Shown here: piece by piece, positions 35,046 through 43,156 of the stretch | Position numbering within the stretch: position 1 is the stretch's first letter | Layout of the letters: each line of letters starts with the position of its first letter | NCBI GenBank assembly: GCA_017860455.1 | Contig: JAGDMF010000002.1 | Location: forward strand, 1 to 51,813 | Source of the DNA: Bacteroidota bacterium | GTDB lineage: Bacteria > Bacteroidota > Bacteroidia > Bacteroidales > WCHB1-69 | Length of the DNA: 51,813 nt | Direction of reading: 5' to 3' | The notes under the pieces: generated by a model | Told to the model about the DNA's origin: nothing | Database searches by the model: none | What the model saw: the letters and a program-made list of their open reading frames with translations, nothing else | Program-made: the position numbers and the translations under genes

Positions 35046-35774
35046 ATGAAGCGTATTTTAAAATTGTGTATAATTATCTTTGTTATAGTTTTTATTACTA
35101 CAAATGAGAGTAAGGCGCAAGTATCCTTTCAGATAGGATACAGTGCAGGATTTCCTACAGGAGTGGATAGTCTCAATTATGTTATAGATAGATATAATGT
35201 TACCCGAAATTATCTGGATGAATCAATGAAAAACATAAATTATCTGGATGGTTTTACCATTTCAATGGGAGCAATTTTCGATTATTTTTTTATGGATATT
35301 GGGTATACTGGTGGTATTCAAAGAAGATCAGCTGAAGGTATTATCTCTTCAAAAAAATTTAGAAGAGATTTAAAAGTTTCGAATCATTCCTTTGATTTTA
35401 ATTTTGGTTTATGTGTCACTGGTGAAAGTAAAGGAGGTGTATTCGTTGGAGCAAGTGTACATTCCGGTTTATTTCTCATCAATTCAAGAGTAGGTGAAAT
35501 CACTTCTTCAGGGCGTATAGAAGAAGATTACAAGAATATAATTTTTGAACTGAATTTATCTTATGGTTTTTTTGTCCGTTTTTGTTTAGGAAATCCCGGA
35601 CTTTATATACAACCCTTTGTACAATTTTCCCCAAAAGGTATATTCGCTATGGATATTACTGATCTAAATCAAGCCATCAATCCCAACACCTATACACAAG
35701 ATCCCACTCCTTTAAAAATTAATCCCGGTATATTTGGCGTAAAAGTTGGATTTTCACTAATATCTTATAATTAA
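35046..35774 (+). CDS. Outer-membrane-barrel-like protein, first gene of the rSAM/lipoprotein operon
   Basis: 242 residues from the chosen ATG, which yields a clean signal peptide (MKRILKLCIIIFVIVFITTN ... KA, cut before Q); a longer frame upstream overlaps the promoter box. The mature part has PorT-like barrel features (FQIGYSAGFPTG, MGAIFDYFFMDIGYTGG, LNLSYGFFVRFC, GIFGVKVGFSLISYN). No enzyme motif. It ends 6 bp before the lipoprotein gene, forming a compact operon with it and the radical SAM gene, so it is a candidate partner or substrate carrier for that system. Confidence 0.7.
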   Translation: MKRILKLCIIIFVIVFITTNESKAQVSFQIGYSAGFPTGVDSLNYVIDRYNVTRNYLDESMKNINYLDGFTISMGAIFDYFFMDIGYTGGIQRRSAEGIISSKKFRRDLKVSNHSFDFNFGLCVTGESKGGVFVGASVHSGLFLINSRVGEITSSGRIEEDYKNIIFELNLSYGFFVRFCLGNPGLYIQPFVQFSPKGIFAMDITDLNQAINPNTYTQDPTPLKINPGIFGVKVGFSLISYN

Positions 35775-35780
35775 AAAATT

Positions 35781-36164
35781 TTGAGCAATATGAATTTCAA
35801 AAGTAAAATTTTAAGATTTCTTCTTCAAACGTTTTCTTTAAGTGCAGTTCTTTTTGTATTTCAGGCCTGCTATGGAACCCCACAAGATTTTGAGCAAGAT
35901 CTTCAAATTGAGGGAACTGTTGTGGATAGATCCAACGGATTGCCCATTTTTGGGATAAAAGTACAATTAGGTGGAACCTTACAATATACTTATACGGATA
36001 GTTTGGGTAGATTTTATATGTATCAGTACAATAATCATTCTGATATTGTGCTTCAATTCTCAGATGTAGATTCGTTGGAAAATGGGCACTTTTTACCATT
36101 AGATACTTCCATTCAGTATAGTTCTCCATATATGAATATTCCCGTTGCTCTTGATCCAAAGTGA
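35781..36164 (+). CDS. Putative lipoprotein of a radical SAM/lipoprotein system
   Basis: 127 residues. A hydrophobic signal ends in a lipobox-like FQAC30, immediately followed by YGTPQDFE, a stretch I associate with the lipoprotein of the bioinformatically defined Bacteroidota 'rSAM/lipoprotein' pair. Residues 45-120 resemble a carboxypeptidase-regulatory-like beta domain (IEGTVVDRSNGLPIFGIKVQ, TYTDSLGRFYMYQ). The stop overlaps the GTG start of the radical SAM gene, which indicates translational coupling. It is probably the substrate of the downstream enzyme; the modification is unknown. Confidence 0.85.
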   Translation: MSNMNFKSKILRFLLQTFSLSAVLFVFQACYGTPQDFEQDLQIEGTVVDRSNGLPIFGIKVQLGGTLQYTYTDSLGRFYMYQYNNHSDIVLQFSDVDSLENGHFLPLDTSIQYSSPYMNIPVALDPK

Positions 36165-37219
36165 GATTTGTAAAAAGAAAACTCATTAGGACTTTTATCA
36201 AAGAGGAATCCCAAATTCATAATTTAAGATACCTCTTTTGGGAATGCACCCAAAGGTGTAATCTGAATTGTTTGCATTGTGGAAGTGATTGTTTACATGA
36301 TAGTTCCTTTCCTGATATGTTATTGGAAGATTTTTTAAAAGTATTGGATGACATTAATAGTGTTCGTCATGAGCAAATCATTGTAAATCTTACAGGTGGA
36401 GAACCATTATTGAGACCTGACATTGAACAATGTGGTTATGAAATCAGAAAAAGGGGTTTTAGATGGAGTATTGTAACCAATGGCTTTTATTATACTGCTG
36501 AAAAGCATGTTTCATTAATGAATGCCGGAATGGGTGCTGCTACTTTGAGTATTGATGGATTGGAAGATGAACACAACTGGCTAAGAAACAATCCTTTAAG
36601 CTTTAACAAAGCAGTGGAAGCTATGAGATTGATGAATAGGGAAAAACGGTTGAATTTTGATGTGGTGACTTGTGTTAATCAAAAAAACATCAACCACTTA
36701 GAGTCATTATTTAAGTTTTTTAAAGAGGAAGGGTTAAAAGCATGGCGTTTATTTACCATTGCACCAATCGGAAGAGCTAAAGATAACCCGGAATTACAAC
36801 TTACCGGAGAACAGATCAACCAACTATGGAATTTTATTATTCAAAAAAAGAAAGAATCTGTGATGGAAATCAATTTTAGTTGTGAAGCATGGGCCGGTCC
36901 TTTAGATGGAAAAATAAGAGATGGTTTTTTCTTTTGTCGTGCCGGAATCCACATTGGATCAGTACTCATTGATGGTTCAATCGGTGCTTGTCCTAATATT
37001 GACCGCAGATTTATACAGGGGAATATTTACAAAGACCATTTTATGGAAGTGTGGAACCAAAAATTTGATCTGTATCGAAACAGAAACTGGATGAAACAGG
37101 GTATCTGCAAAGATTGTGATGGATTTAAAGATTGTCAGGGTGGCGCTTTCCATTTACGGAAGCCGGGTTGTGAAGATCCTATTTTTTGTCATTTTAAAGG
37201 GCGAAGGGCGAAGGGCTAA
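36161..37219 (+). CDS. Radical SAM/SPASM enzyme of the rSAM/lipoprotein system
   Basis: 352 residues, starting at GTG within a GTGA overlap. The radical SAM cluster motif CNLNCLHC is C33/C37/C40, with extra C29 and C44. SAM contact GGEP is at 79-82. A SPASM-type C-terminus holds C259, C277, then C316-x2-C319-x5-C325, C337 and C343, enough for two auxiliary 4Fe-4S clusters as in peptide-modifying enzymes. The gene sits directly after the lipoprotein, matching the arrangement of the computationally described rSAM/lipoprotein family (TIGR04133/TIGR04134 as I recall). The last residues (GRRAKG) and the stop codon are encoded by the heptamer array that begins at 37202, so the original C-terminus may have been changed. 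Confidence 0.93.
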   Translation: MRFVKRKLIRTFIKEESQIHNLRYLFWECTQRCNLNCLHCGSDCLHDSSFPDMLLEDFLKVLDDINSVRHEQIIVNLTGGEPLLRPDIEQCGYEIRKRGFRWSIVTNGFYYTAEKHVSLMNAGMGAATLSIDGLEDEHNWLRNNPLSFNKAVEAMRLMNREKRLNFDVVTCVNQKNINHLESLFKFFKEEGLKAWRLFTIAPIGRAKDNPELQLTGEQINQLWNFIIQKKKESVMEINFSCEAWAGPLDGKIRDGFFFCRAGIHIGSVLIDGSIGACPNIDRRFIQGNIYKDHFMEVWNQKFDLYRNRNWMKQGICKDCDGFKDCQGGAFHLRKPGCEDPIFCHFKGRRAKG

Positions 37220-37250
37220 GGGCTAAGGGCGAAAGGCGAAGGGCGAAAGA
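37202..37250. repeat. Heptamer tandem array (CGAAGGG-type), 7 units
   Basis: Seven 7-bp units: CGAAGGG, CGAAGGG, CTAAGGG, CTAAGGG, CGAAAGG, CGAAGGG, CGAAAGA. The first two and part of the third are translated as the end of the radical SAM protein; the TAA inside CTAAGGG is its stop. It is the inverse complement of the array at 31249-31304. Confidence 0.85.
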
Positions 37251-37280
37251 CTAATTAGCACATTAGCACATTTTTTTTTG

Positions 37281-37476
37281 TATCTTTGCGATCTAAAACC
37301 TTTGGATGTTTAACACTAGTCTGGATATTGTAAAATAAAAACCTAAGAATCTATTTTCTAAGGGTTTTTGAACATTTTAAGTCGATATATTCATATCGGC
37401 TGTTTACCATTTAATTTTAATTTTATTCGAAACACATTAAAAAAAATGTGTTTCACAAACAAAAAAAAATACAACA
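37281..37476 (+). promoter_or_regulatory. Promoter and hairpin-rich leader of the methyltransferase gene
   Basis: A -7 box TATCTTTG (37281-37288) lies about 190 bp before the ATG. The intervening leader has three inverted repeats: AAAAACCTAAGAA/TTCTAAGGGTTTTT (37337-37369, terminator-like with a U-run), CGATAT-N4-ATATCG (37383-37398), and GAAACACATT/AATGTGTTTC (37429-37454, 10-bp perfect stem just upstream of the start). The first hairpin may instead terminate the radical SAM operon. I did not recognise a known riboswitch consensus. Confidence 0.45.
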
Positions 37477-38271
37477 ATGAATAACGACAATAATAATTCA
37501 ACACTTGAACAATGTTCTATTCACGATTTCGACCTCAACATGATTTGTGATTATTTTTCCACAATGGAACGTCAAGGTCCGGGTTGTGACGAAATGACAT
37601 TAAAAGCATTAAGTTTTATAAAACCCTTAACTGCGGAATCGAAAGTGGCAGATATTGGTTGTGGAACAGGAAAACAAACCATTGTTTTAGCTCAACATTT
37701 ACCTTCAAAAGTAGTTGCAATAGATCTTTTTCAAAAGTTTATTGATATCCTAAATCAAAACAGTAAAGGGTTGGGTCTTCAAGAAAAATTGACCGGAATA
37801 GTGGGTAATATGGAAACGCTTCCTTTTCAGGAAGAGGAGTACGATTTGCTTTGGTCTGAAGGAGCTATTTACAATATTGGATTTCAAAAAGGGATTACTG
37901 AATGGCGAAAATTTCTCAAAAAAGGAGGGTATATAGCTGTAACAGAAGCATCCTGGTTTACAAATGAGCGCCCTGAAGAGATTGATCAATTCTGGAAAGA
38001 TGCTTATCCTGAAATAGATACGATTTCCAATAAAATTCACCAGATTGAAAATGCCGGATATATTCCTGTTGCTACATTCATTTTACCTGAATATTGTTGG
38101 ATTGAAAACTTTTATGAATTGCAAAAAGAAGCAAGGGAAATTTTTCTATCTAAGCATAAAGGAAATCCAACAGCTGAAGCATTGGCAGCCAATGAAAAGC
38201 ATGAGTATGATTTGTATAGAAAATATAAATCTTACTACGGTTATGTTTTTTATATAGGAAAGAAAATCTAA
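37477..38271 (+). CDS. Class I SAM-dependent methyltransferase
   Basis: 264 residues, cytoplasmic. Motif I is VADIGCGTGKQTIVLAQ, followed by VVAIDLFQ (acidic ribose contact), NMETLPFQEEEYDLLWSEGA (motifs II-III) and LKKGGYIAVTEAS. This is a generic class I small-molecule methyltransferase. The N-terminal CDYFSTMERQGPGCDEMT block resembles a Bacteroidota subfamily whose substrate I cannot name. Its stop overlaps the stop of the convergent patatin gene by 4 bp. Confidence 0.9.
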   Translation: MNNDNNNSTLEQCSIHDFDLNMICDYFSTMERQGPGCDEMTLKALSFIKPLTAESKVADIGCGTGKQTIVLAQHLPSKVVAIDLFQKFIDILNQNSKGLGLQEKLTGIVGNMETLPFQEEEYDLLWSEGAIYNIGFQKGITEWRKFLKKGGYIAVTEASWFTNERPEEIDQFWKDAYPEIDTISNKIHQIENAGYIPVATFILPEYCWIENFYELQKEAREIFLSKHKGNPTAEALAANEKHEYDLYRKYKSYYGYVFYIGKKI

Positions 38272-40547
38272 TTAAAAGGGATTCCCAGGTTGATTGTCCA
38301 GGAATCTTCCATAGAATCAAATAAATGAGCGTAAGCTATTCTGATTGGACCGATGGGGGTAGTAACACCTATCCCCACGTGCCAGCCGGACATAAGAAAT
38401 AGAGATTCGATACTTTCGGGAAGAACTGTTGTATTTGGGTTGAAAAAAGTAACCGCTTCAACACCTGTATGGGCAAAAAAGTTTTTAAAAAATTTATATT
38501 GGAAAGTGAGTCCTAATTTAGCATATCCATTAGTAAGAACATTACCTTGTTGTAATCCCATCATGGTAATTTCATTCATTTTATTTTGGAATTCCATACC
38601 TCCAATAATAAACCGTTCGCTTAAAAATGGGGTTTTAATACAATACCCGGCATTAAAAACAGGATTTATGGTGAAATTTTTAATTTTAAAGTATTGTCTA
38701 AAATCAAATTTCATTAAAATATTATATTTGGATAAACCTTCCGGATACACCAAACTAAGGGCATCACTCATTTTACCACCAATAACCTGTTTCATGTAAG
38801 TATTTAAGTAGGTTCCTTTAGTAGGGTAAAAGGGATTATCCAAACTATTGATATTAAAATTTACTAATGTATAATATTCAGAATATTTTAAGTTATTAAT
38901 TTCAAAAACATATTGCATTCCATCTTTAAATGAAACCCCATAATAATTTCTTCCCACAGAAAGATCAACGGTTCCATAATTCCAAAGTCGGATTCTACTT
39001 CCGAGTTTTACATTAAAATTATTAGAATAGAAAAAGCCTAATGTATAACTATTATTATTTTGATCCCTCACCACATTGGGCATTTTGGTTCTGTTTAAAT
39101 AAAGATCTACATATAAACCGGCACGTTTTCCTTTAAAAGGAATATATTCATAATTAAGCTGAGCCTTAGGGAATTCAGAAATTCCTAAATTTAATTTTAG
39201 TAATGAAGATGAGAGAAGCAGATCAAAAAACTTGGTTCTCACCATCAATCCTGGCCCTTCAATTCCACTCAAATTCAATCCAAATTCCAATTGTTGATTA
39301 TCTTTGTCTATAAAATTAAAAATCAATATATTACGATTATTTTCTACAATAAAGTTGTAATGTACTAACTTAAACCTCAAAATATGGTAGAGTTTATCAA
39401 CAGCTTCAGAAAGTTGAATATTGGTTACTTCCATTCCGGGTTCTATATTACATAAAAACATGAGGTTTTTTATTGAAATTTTTTCTGTTCCAACAATTCT
39501 GATCTCATCAATTTTCACGGGAGAACTGTTGTTCATTTTAATTCTCACTTTTTTATGCTTTTGTTGCTCTCCAATCTTCTTTAATGCATTATAAATGAGA
39601 GGATCTCTTGCAGCCTGCTCACCATACTTAATTAATTCCGGACCTTTTAAAAAATTCTCCGGAAGAATACTCATCACATTAGGAACAATATTAACATCCA
39701 ACAAAGGGATCAGTTCATTAGCTTCTTTAACACTTTGTAAAATAGCTGAACGAGTTAAAATATCAACAAAACTTTTGATATGATTTGGGTCTTTATCTCC
39801 CTCATATCCGGTTAAAGAGCCAATGATGATATCGGCACCCATCTCTTTACACTCTAAAATAGGATAATTTCTTAAAATTCCTCCATCAACCAATATCATG
39901 CTATCCATGATAACCGGAGAAAAAATGGAGGGGAGTGACATGCTACTTCTGACAGCCAAAGAGAGATTACCTTTACTAAATACGATAGGTTTTCCTGTGA
40001 CTAAATCTGTTGCCACACAACGAAATGGGATTGGAAAATCATCGAAAGAGTTGCATAAGTTACTTCTCCAAGTGAGCTCTTGAAGTAATCCCAACACTTT
40101 CTGACCTTGAATAAGTCCATTTGGCAAAGTGGGTAAATCGGTAAAGGTAAAACTCATTTTGAGTGGAAGTTCCGGATAATCCTGTTTCCAAAAAATATCG
40201 ATCTCTTTGTAGCTCAATTCATCAGATAAGATATTGACCCAATCCATATTAAGAACTAATTGTTCAATCTCATCAGGAGAGTAACCAAGGCTGTAAAGTG
40301 CTCCAATGATAGAGCCCATACTTGTTCCGGTAATATAATCTGGAATGATTCCACACTCTTCCATCACTTTTAGGACACCAATATGTGCAATCCCTCTCGC
40401 AGATCCGCCACTCAATACCAGTCCAATTTTTGGAGAAGTATTGACCGAATCTGTTTGAATATTTAAAGAATCCTGAGTATAGGCGTTAGAAATGCAACTA
40501 ATTAGAATACAAATAATTAGAAGTGATTTAAACCTGATTTTTTTCAT
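38268..40547 (-). CDS. Patatin-like phospholipase with POTRA and BamA-like barrel (type Vd-like)
   Basis: 759 residues from the chosen ATG (an upstream TTG is less likely). Signal peptide is 1-25. Numbered from three codons upstream, the patatin domain covers about 42-330: oxyanion SGGSARG, nucleophile elbow GTSMG (S79) and DGG (D224-G226) complete the Ser-Asp dyad. A POTRA-like segment (about 345-420, VKIDEIRIVGTEKISIKNL) and a C-terminal barrel of the surface-antigen/BamA type follow, ending WTINLGIPFN. This matches PlpD/FplA-type proteins, which carry their own outer-membrane translocator. Probably an outer-membrane lipase. Confidence 0.93.
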   Translation of the reverse strand: MKKIRFKSLLIICILISCISNAYTQDSLNIQTDSVNTSPKIGLVLSGGSARGIAHIGVLKVMEECGIIPDYITGTSMGSIIGALYSLGYSPDEIEQLVLNMDWVNILSDELSYKEIDIFWKQDYPELPLKMSFTFTDLPTLPNGLIQGQKVLGLLQELTWRSNLCNSFDDFPIPFRCVATDLVTGKPIVFSKGNLSLAVRSSMSLPSIFSPVIMDSMILVDGGILRNYPILECKEMGADIIIGSLTGYEGDKDPNHIKSFVDILTRSAILQSVKEANELIPLLDVNIVPNVMSILPENFLKGPELIKYGEQAARDPLIYNALKKIGEQQKHKKVRIKMNNSSPVKIDEIRIVGTEKISIKNLMFLCNIEPGMEVTNIQLSEAVDKLYHILRFKLVHYNFIVENNRNILIFNFIDKDNQQLEFGLNLSGIEGPGLMVRTKFFDLLLSSSLLKLNLGISEFPKAQLNYEYIPFKGKRAGLYVDLYLNRTKMPNVVRDQNNNSYTLGFFYSNNFNVKLGSRIRLWNYGTVDLSVGRNYYGVSFKDGMQYVFEINNLKYSEYYTLVNFNINSLDNPFYPTKGTYLNTYMKQVIGGKMSDALSLVYPEGLSKYNILMKFDFRQYFKIKNFTINPVFNAGYCIKTPFLSERFIIGGMEFQNKMNEITMMGLQQGNVLTNGYAKLGLTFQYKFFKNFFAHTGVEAVTFFNPNTTVLPESIESLFLMSGWHVGIGVTTPIGPIRIAYAHLFDSMEDSWTINLGIPFN

Positions 40548-40615
40548 TTGTACCAATTGTGATAATTTTTTGGCAAATATATATAATGTACCAATACAAA
40601 ATCAAATCAATACAA

Positions 40616-41275
40616 CTATTTACAATAGTTTAAAATCTCTTTGTAATGCAAAATATGGATCCCTTTGTTCTCCTGATTTCCAAATTGAACCATTGCTTTA
40701 GCAACCTTATGGGCTTGAATGGGTTTATATTTTGAAGGAAATAAAAAAGAAATTACCGGAAACATAATAGAAGCCATTTTTTCAGCTAATCTGAATTCGT
40801 TCCTTTTGCCAAGAAGCATGGAGGGTCTGAAAATAGCAATTTGGTAAATTGCAAACTGGGAAATTTTTGATTCCATCTCCCCTTTCAGTTGAAGATAAAA
40901 ATTGGAACTTTTGTCATTTGCCCCAACTGAAGAAACAACAGTAAAATAAGGAATACCTAATTCTTCACCAAATTGAGCTGCTTGAACCGGTATTTGATAA
41001 TCCACTTTTCTATATGCATCTTTATTCCCTTTTACTTTTTTATTGGTTGTACCTACTGCACAATAAATGGCACTACAACCTTCCAAAGCCTTTTTATAAT
41101 CAACGGGATTTTCGAAATCAACAATCACTTCCCTTATATGTTCGTGTTGGAATTGCAGGGATCTCCTTGTTATGATTCTGATTTCAGAATAGGTTGAATT
41201 TTGAAGAAGTTCATGAACGATAGCACTCCCGATTAATCCTGAAGCACCAATAACTGCAGCAATTCTTGTTTCCAT
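40616..41275 (-). CDS. NAD(P)-binding Rossmann oxidoreductase (NmrA/HTATIP2-like)
   Basis: 219 residues from the chosen ATG (METRIAAVIGASGLIGSAIV), whose A overlaps the upstream stop (TAATG). Glycine motif GASGLIGS, then IRIITRRS, AIYCAVGTT, VVSSVGAND and the FRPSMLLGKR segment identify an atypical short-chain dehydrogenase of the NmrA/HTATIP2 type. Substrate unknown. A longer upstream frame exists but lacks similarity. Third gene of a three-gene operon with the two genes above it. Confidence 0.85.
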   Translation of the reverse strand: METRIAAVIGASGLIGSAIVHELLQNSTYSEIRIITRRSLQFQHEHIREVIVDFENPVDYKKALEGCSAIYCAVGTTNKKVKGNKDAYRKVDYQIPVQAAQFGEELGIPYFTVVSSVGANDKSSNFYLQLKGEMESKISQFAIYQIAIFRPSMLLGKRNEFRLAEKMASIMFPVISFLFPSKYKPIQAHKVAKAMVQFGNQENKGIHILHYKEILNYCK

Positions 41276-41763
41276 TATGCTCCAATTTCGCCTATAAACA
41301 CCACATAATTTTTGCCATATTTTTTGGCACATTTTGGACATGTAGTGTACCACATATACAATTTTTCAATAGTATAACCTTTCAATTTAACCATGGCATC
41401 AAACTCTTTGCCCCATCTTTCGGTATCGCTGAAATGGCCTTCATACACTTTACAAAAGTATTTTCCTGACAAGGTAACATTTTCGGCATCCTGAACTTTT
41501 TGATCAACAGCCAAATAAATATCCATATTCCATTTAGAAGTATGATCAGATAAACAAAGATAATCAGGAATTTCAGTATTACTTGTTTCAACTTTTTTCA
41601 TCATTCTTTTCATCACACCACCAAAGTTGATGGGCATAAAGAAAAAAGTTTTTACTTTATCTTTAATAAAAAGTTTTTGATCCCATTCCACTACTTTATT
41701 ATCCCAAAGTGTTGGGTCAAAAGGTGGACAGCATGTTTCTTCCATTTTTGTTTCTTCTTTCAT
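41275..41763 (-). CDS. Conserved protein of the 'hydrolase'-annotated GyrI-like family
   Basis: 162 residues from the ATG MKEETKMEETCC. The N-terminus CCPPFDPTLWDNKVVEWDQK, then LFIKDKVKTFFFMPINFGGV, is well conserved in a family usually labelled only 'hydrolase' or GyrI-like. A C-terminal CPKCAKKYG adds a possible metal-binding Cys pair to the N-terminal Cys pair. No catalytic site can be assigned. It starts 10 bp after the serine hydrolase gene and shares TAATG with the next gene. Confidence 0.75.
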   Translation of the reverse strand: MKEETKMEETCCPPFDPTLWDNKVVEWDQKLFIKDKVKTFFFMPINFGGVMKRMMKKVETSNTEIPDYLCLSDHTSKWNMDIYLAVDQKVQDAENVTLSGKYFCKVYEGHFSDTERWGKEFDAMVKLKGYTIEKLYMWYTTCPKCAKKYGKNYVVFIGEIGA

Positions 41764-41773
41764 AAAAAATTTT

Positions 41774-43057
41774 TTAACTTGATTTAACAATTTTCAGATT
41801 TATAATTTGCTTATTATTAATAATTTGAATAATATAAATACCCTGATTTAATTCAGTGAGATCGATCCAATTTGAATTTGAATACGTTTGTAACCGTTTA
41901 CCGGATATATCCAATACATATATTGTTTTAAAAATTTGCGAAAAATGAACCATTCCGTTTGTTGGGTTAGGATATGGCAGATCATCCATTGTTCTTTCTG
42001 AAATACCTGATTCATCAGGTAATCGGTTGATATATTCCCAAATCTGATCATTCAGAAGGAAAGAAACATCCGTATTTTCGGGGGAATCTCCTAAACGAAT
42101 CCAAACCAAATTTTCAGAAGGAACAACATTGATAAATTGACCGTTTTTACCCATTGCTGCAAACATATCCTCGGGAGCATGAGGTGATAAAAACCCCGGA
42201 AAAACAAACTGACTTTGAGGAATCATAAATGAAGATTTTCCATTAAGCCACCATAAATAGCCATAAGACAAATTCAAATTTTGAGAAGTGTTGACCATTT
42301 CATTATAATAGTTGGTATCAGACAAAACGATAGTTTGATCCCATTTACCTTTATTGAGAATCAACAATCCAAAGCGAGCCATACTTCTGGCGTTGCTGTA
42401 ATACACATTGTTATAACCAGATGGTACAAATAAACCTGAAATTCCAGTTTGATTTTTGACTTTTTGAGTCATATACTGATTTAACGTAATTCCTGTAGCA
42501 TTTTCAATAATTTGATCCAGTAAAGTATAGGGAGCATTATGATAAGCCCATCTATCTCCGGCATTTTCTAAATATTGTAAACATGTATCTATTGTACAGT
42601 AAGGGTCAGGAACATCATCATCCAATCCAGACGTCATGGTAAGTTGATGTTTAATCGTGATTTTACGCTCTTGTTCCGGTGAGCATTCGGTCCAGCCTAA
42701 TCCTAAATATTGGGAACTGGTATCGTAAATGGATAAATATTGTTCCTGTTGTGCTATTCCAATTAAGAATGAAGTAAGGGTTTTCCCGGCTGAAGCCCAA
42801 TACCAAATTGAGTTAGTATCAAAATCATCAAAATATTTTTCTAACACAATCTTTCCATCTTTGAGTAAAATAAATGCTTTAGTGTTGTTCCGTTCTAAAA
42901 ATTGATTTAAAGAATCAATATTTGCACTATTCCAGTTCAATAAATCTGGATTCATAGTTTCCCATTGGTTAGTACTAATGGGAGGGAAATATAGACTTTG
43001 AGCGTTTACTGATCGGGTAAGCAAAAACAAAAAGACAACAAAAACAAATTTATTCAT
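41774..43057 (-). CDS. Beta-lactamase-family serine hydrolase with T9SS sorting domain
   Basis: 427 residues. Signal peptide 1-19. The class C beta-lactamase/DD-peptidase-like domain spans about 45-345: catalytic SxxK is S89-A-G-K92 (WASAGKTLTSF), a Tyr-containing WAYHNAP follows (YxN-like), and FAAMGKNGQFINVVP includes the KTG-like position as G-K-N-G. The last 75 residues (LPYPNPTNGMVHFSQ ... GIYIIQIINNKQI) form a T9SS sorting domain. Probably a secreted esterase or peptidase rather than a resistance enzyme. First gene of a three-gene operon. Confidence 0.92.
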   Translation of the reverse strand: MNKFVFVVFLFLLTRSVNAQSLYFPPISTNQWETMNPDLLNWNSANIDSLNQFLERNNTKAFILLKDGKIVLEKYFDDFDTNSIWYWASAGKTLTSFLIGIAQQEQYLSIYDTSSQYLGLGWTECSPEQERKITIKHQLTMTSGLDDDVPDPYCTIDTCLQYLENAGDRWAYHNAPYTLLDQIIENATGITLNQYMTQKVKNQTGISGLFVPSGYNNVYYSNARSMARFGLLILNKGKWDQTIVLSDTNYYNEMVNTSQNLNLSYGYLWWLNGKSSFMIPQSQFVFPGFLSPHAPEDMFAAMGKNGQFINVVPSENLVWIRLGDSPENTDVSFLLNDQIWEYINRLPDESGISERTMDDLPYPNPTNGMVHFSQIFKTIYVLDISGKRLQTYSNSNWIDLTELNQGIYIIQIINNKQIINLKIVKSS

Positions 43058-43156
43058 AACATTTGTTTTAAGGGGAGCAAATATAAAAAAAAATCGAACA
43101 CAAAGGCAACTTTTTAAAAAAGTTGTGTTTATAAAGAAAAACTAAAAACTTTAAAT

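Noticed and set aside
35797-36201. 134-residue minus-strand frame
   Set aside because: Antisense to the lipoprotein, which has a signal peptide, lipobox and operon context.
37290-37476. SAM riboswitch in front of the methyltransferase
   Set aside because: None of the SAM aptamer consensus elements I know could be placed; only generic hairpins are seen.
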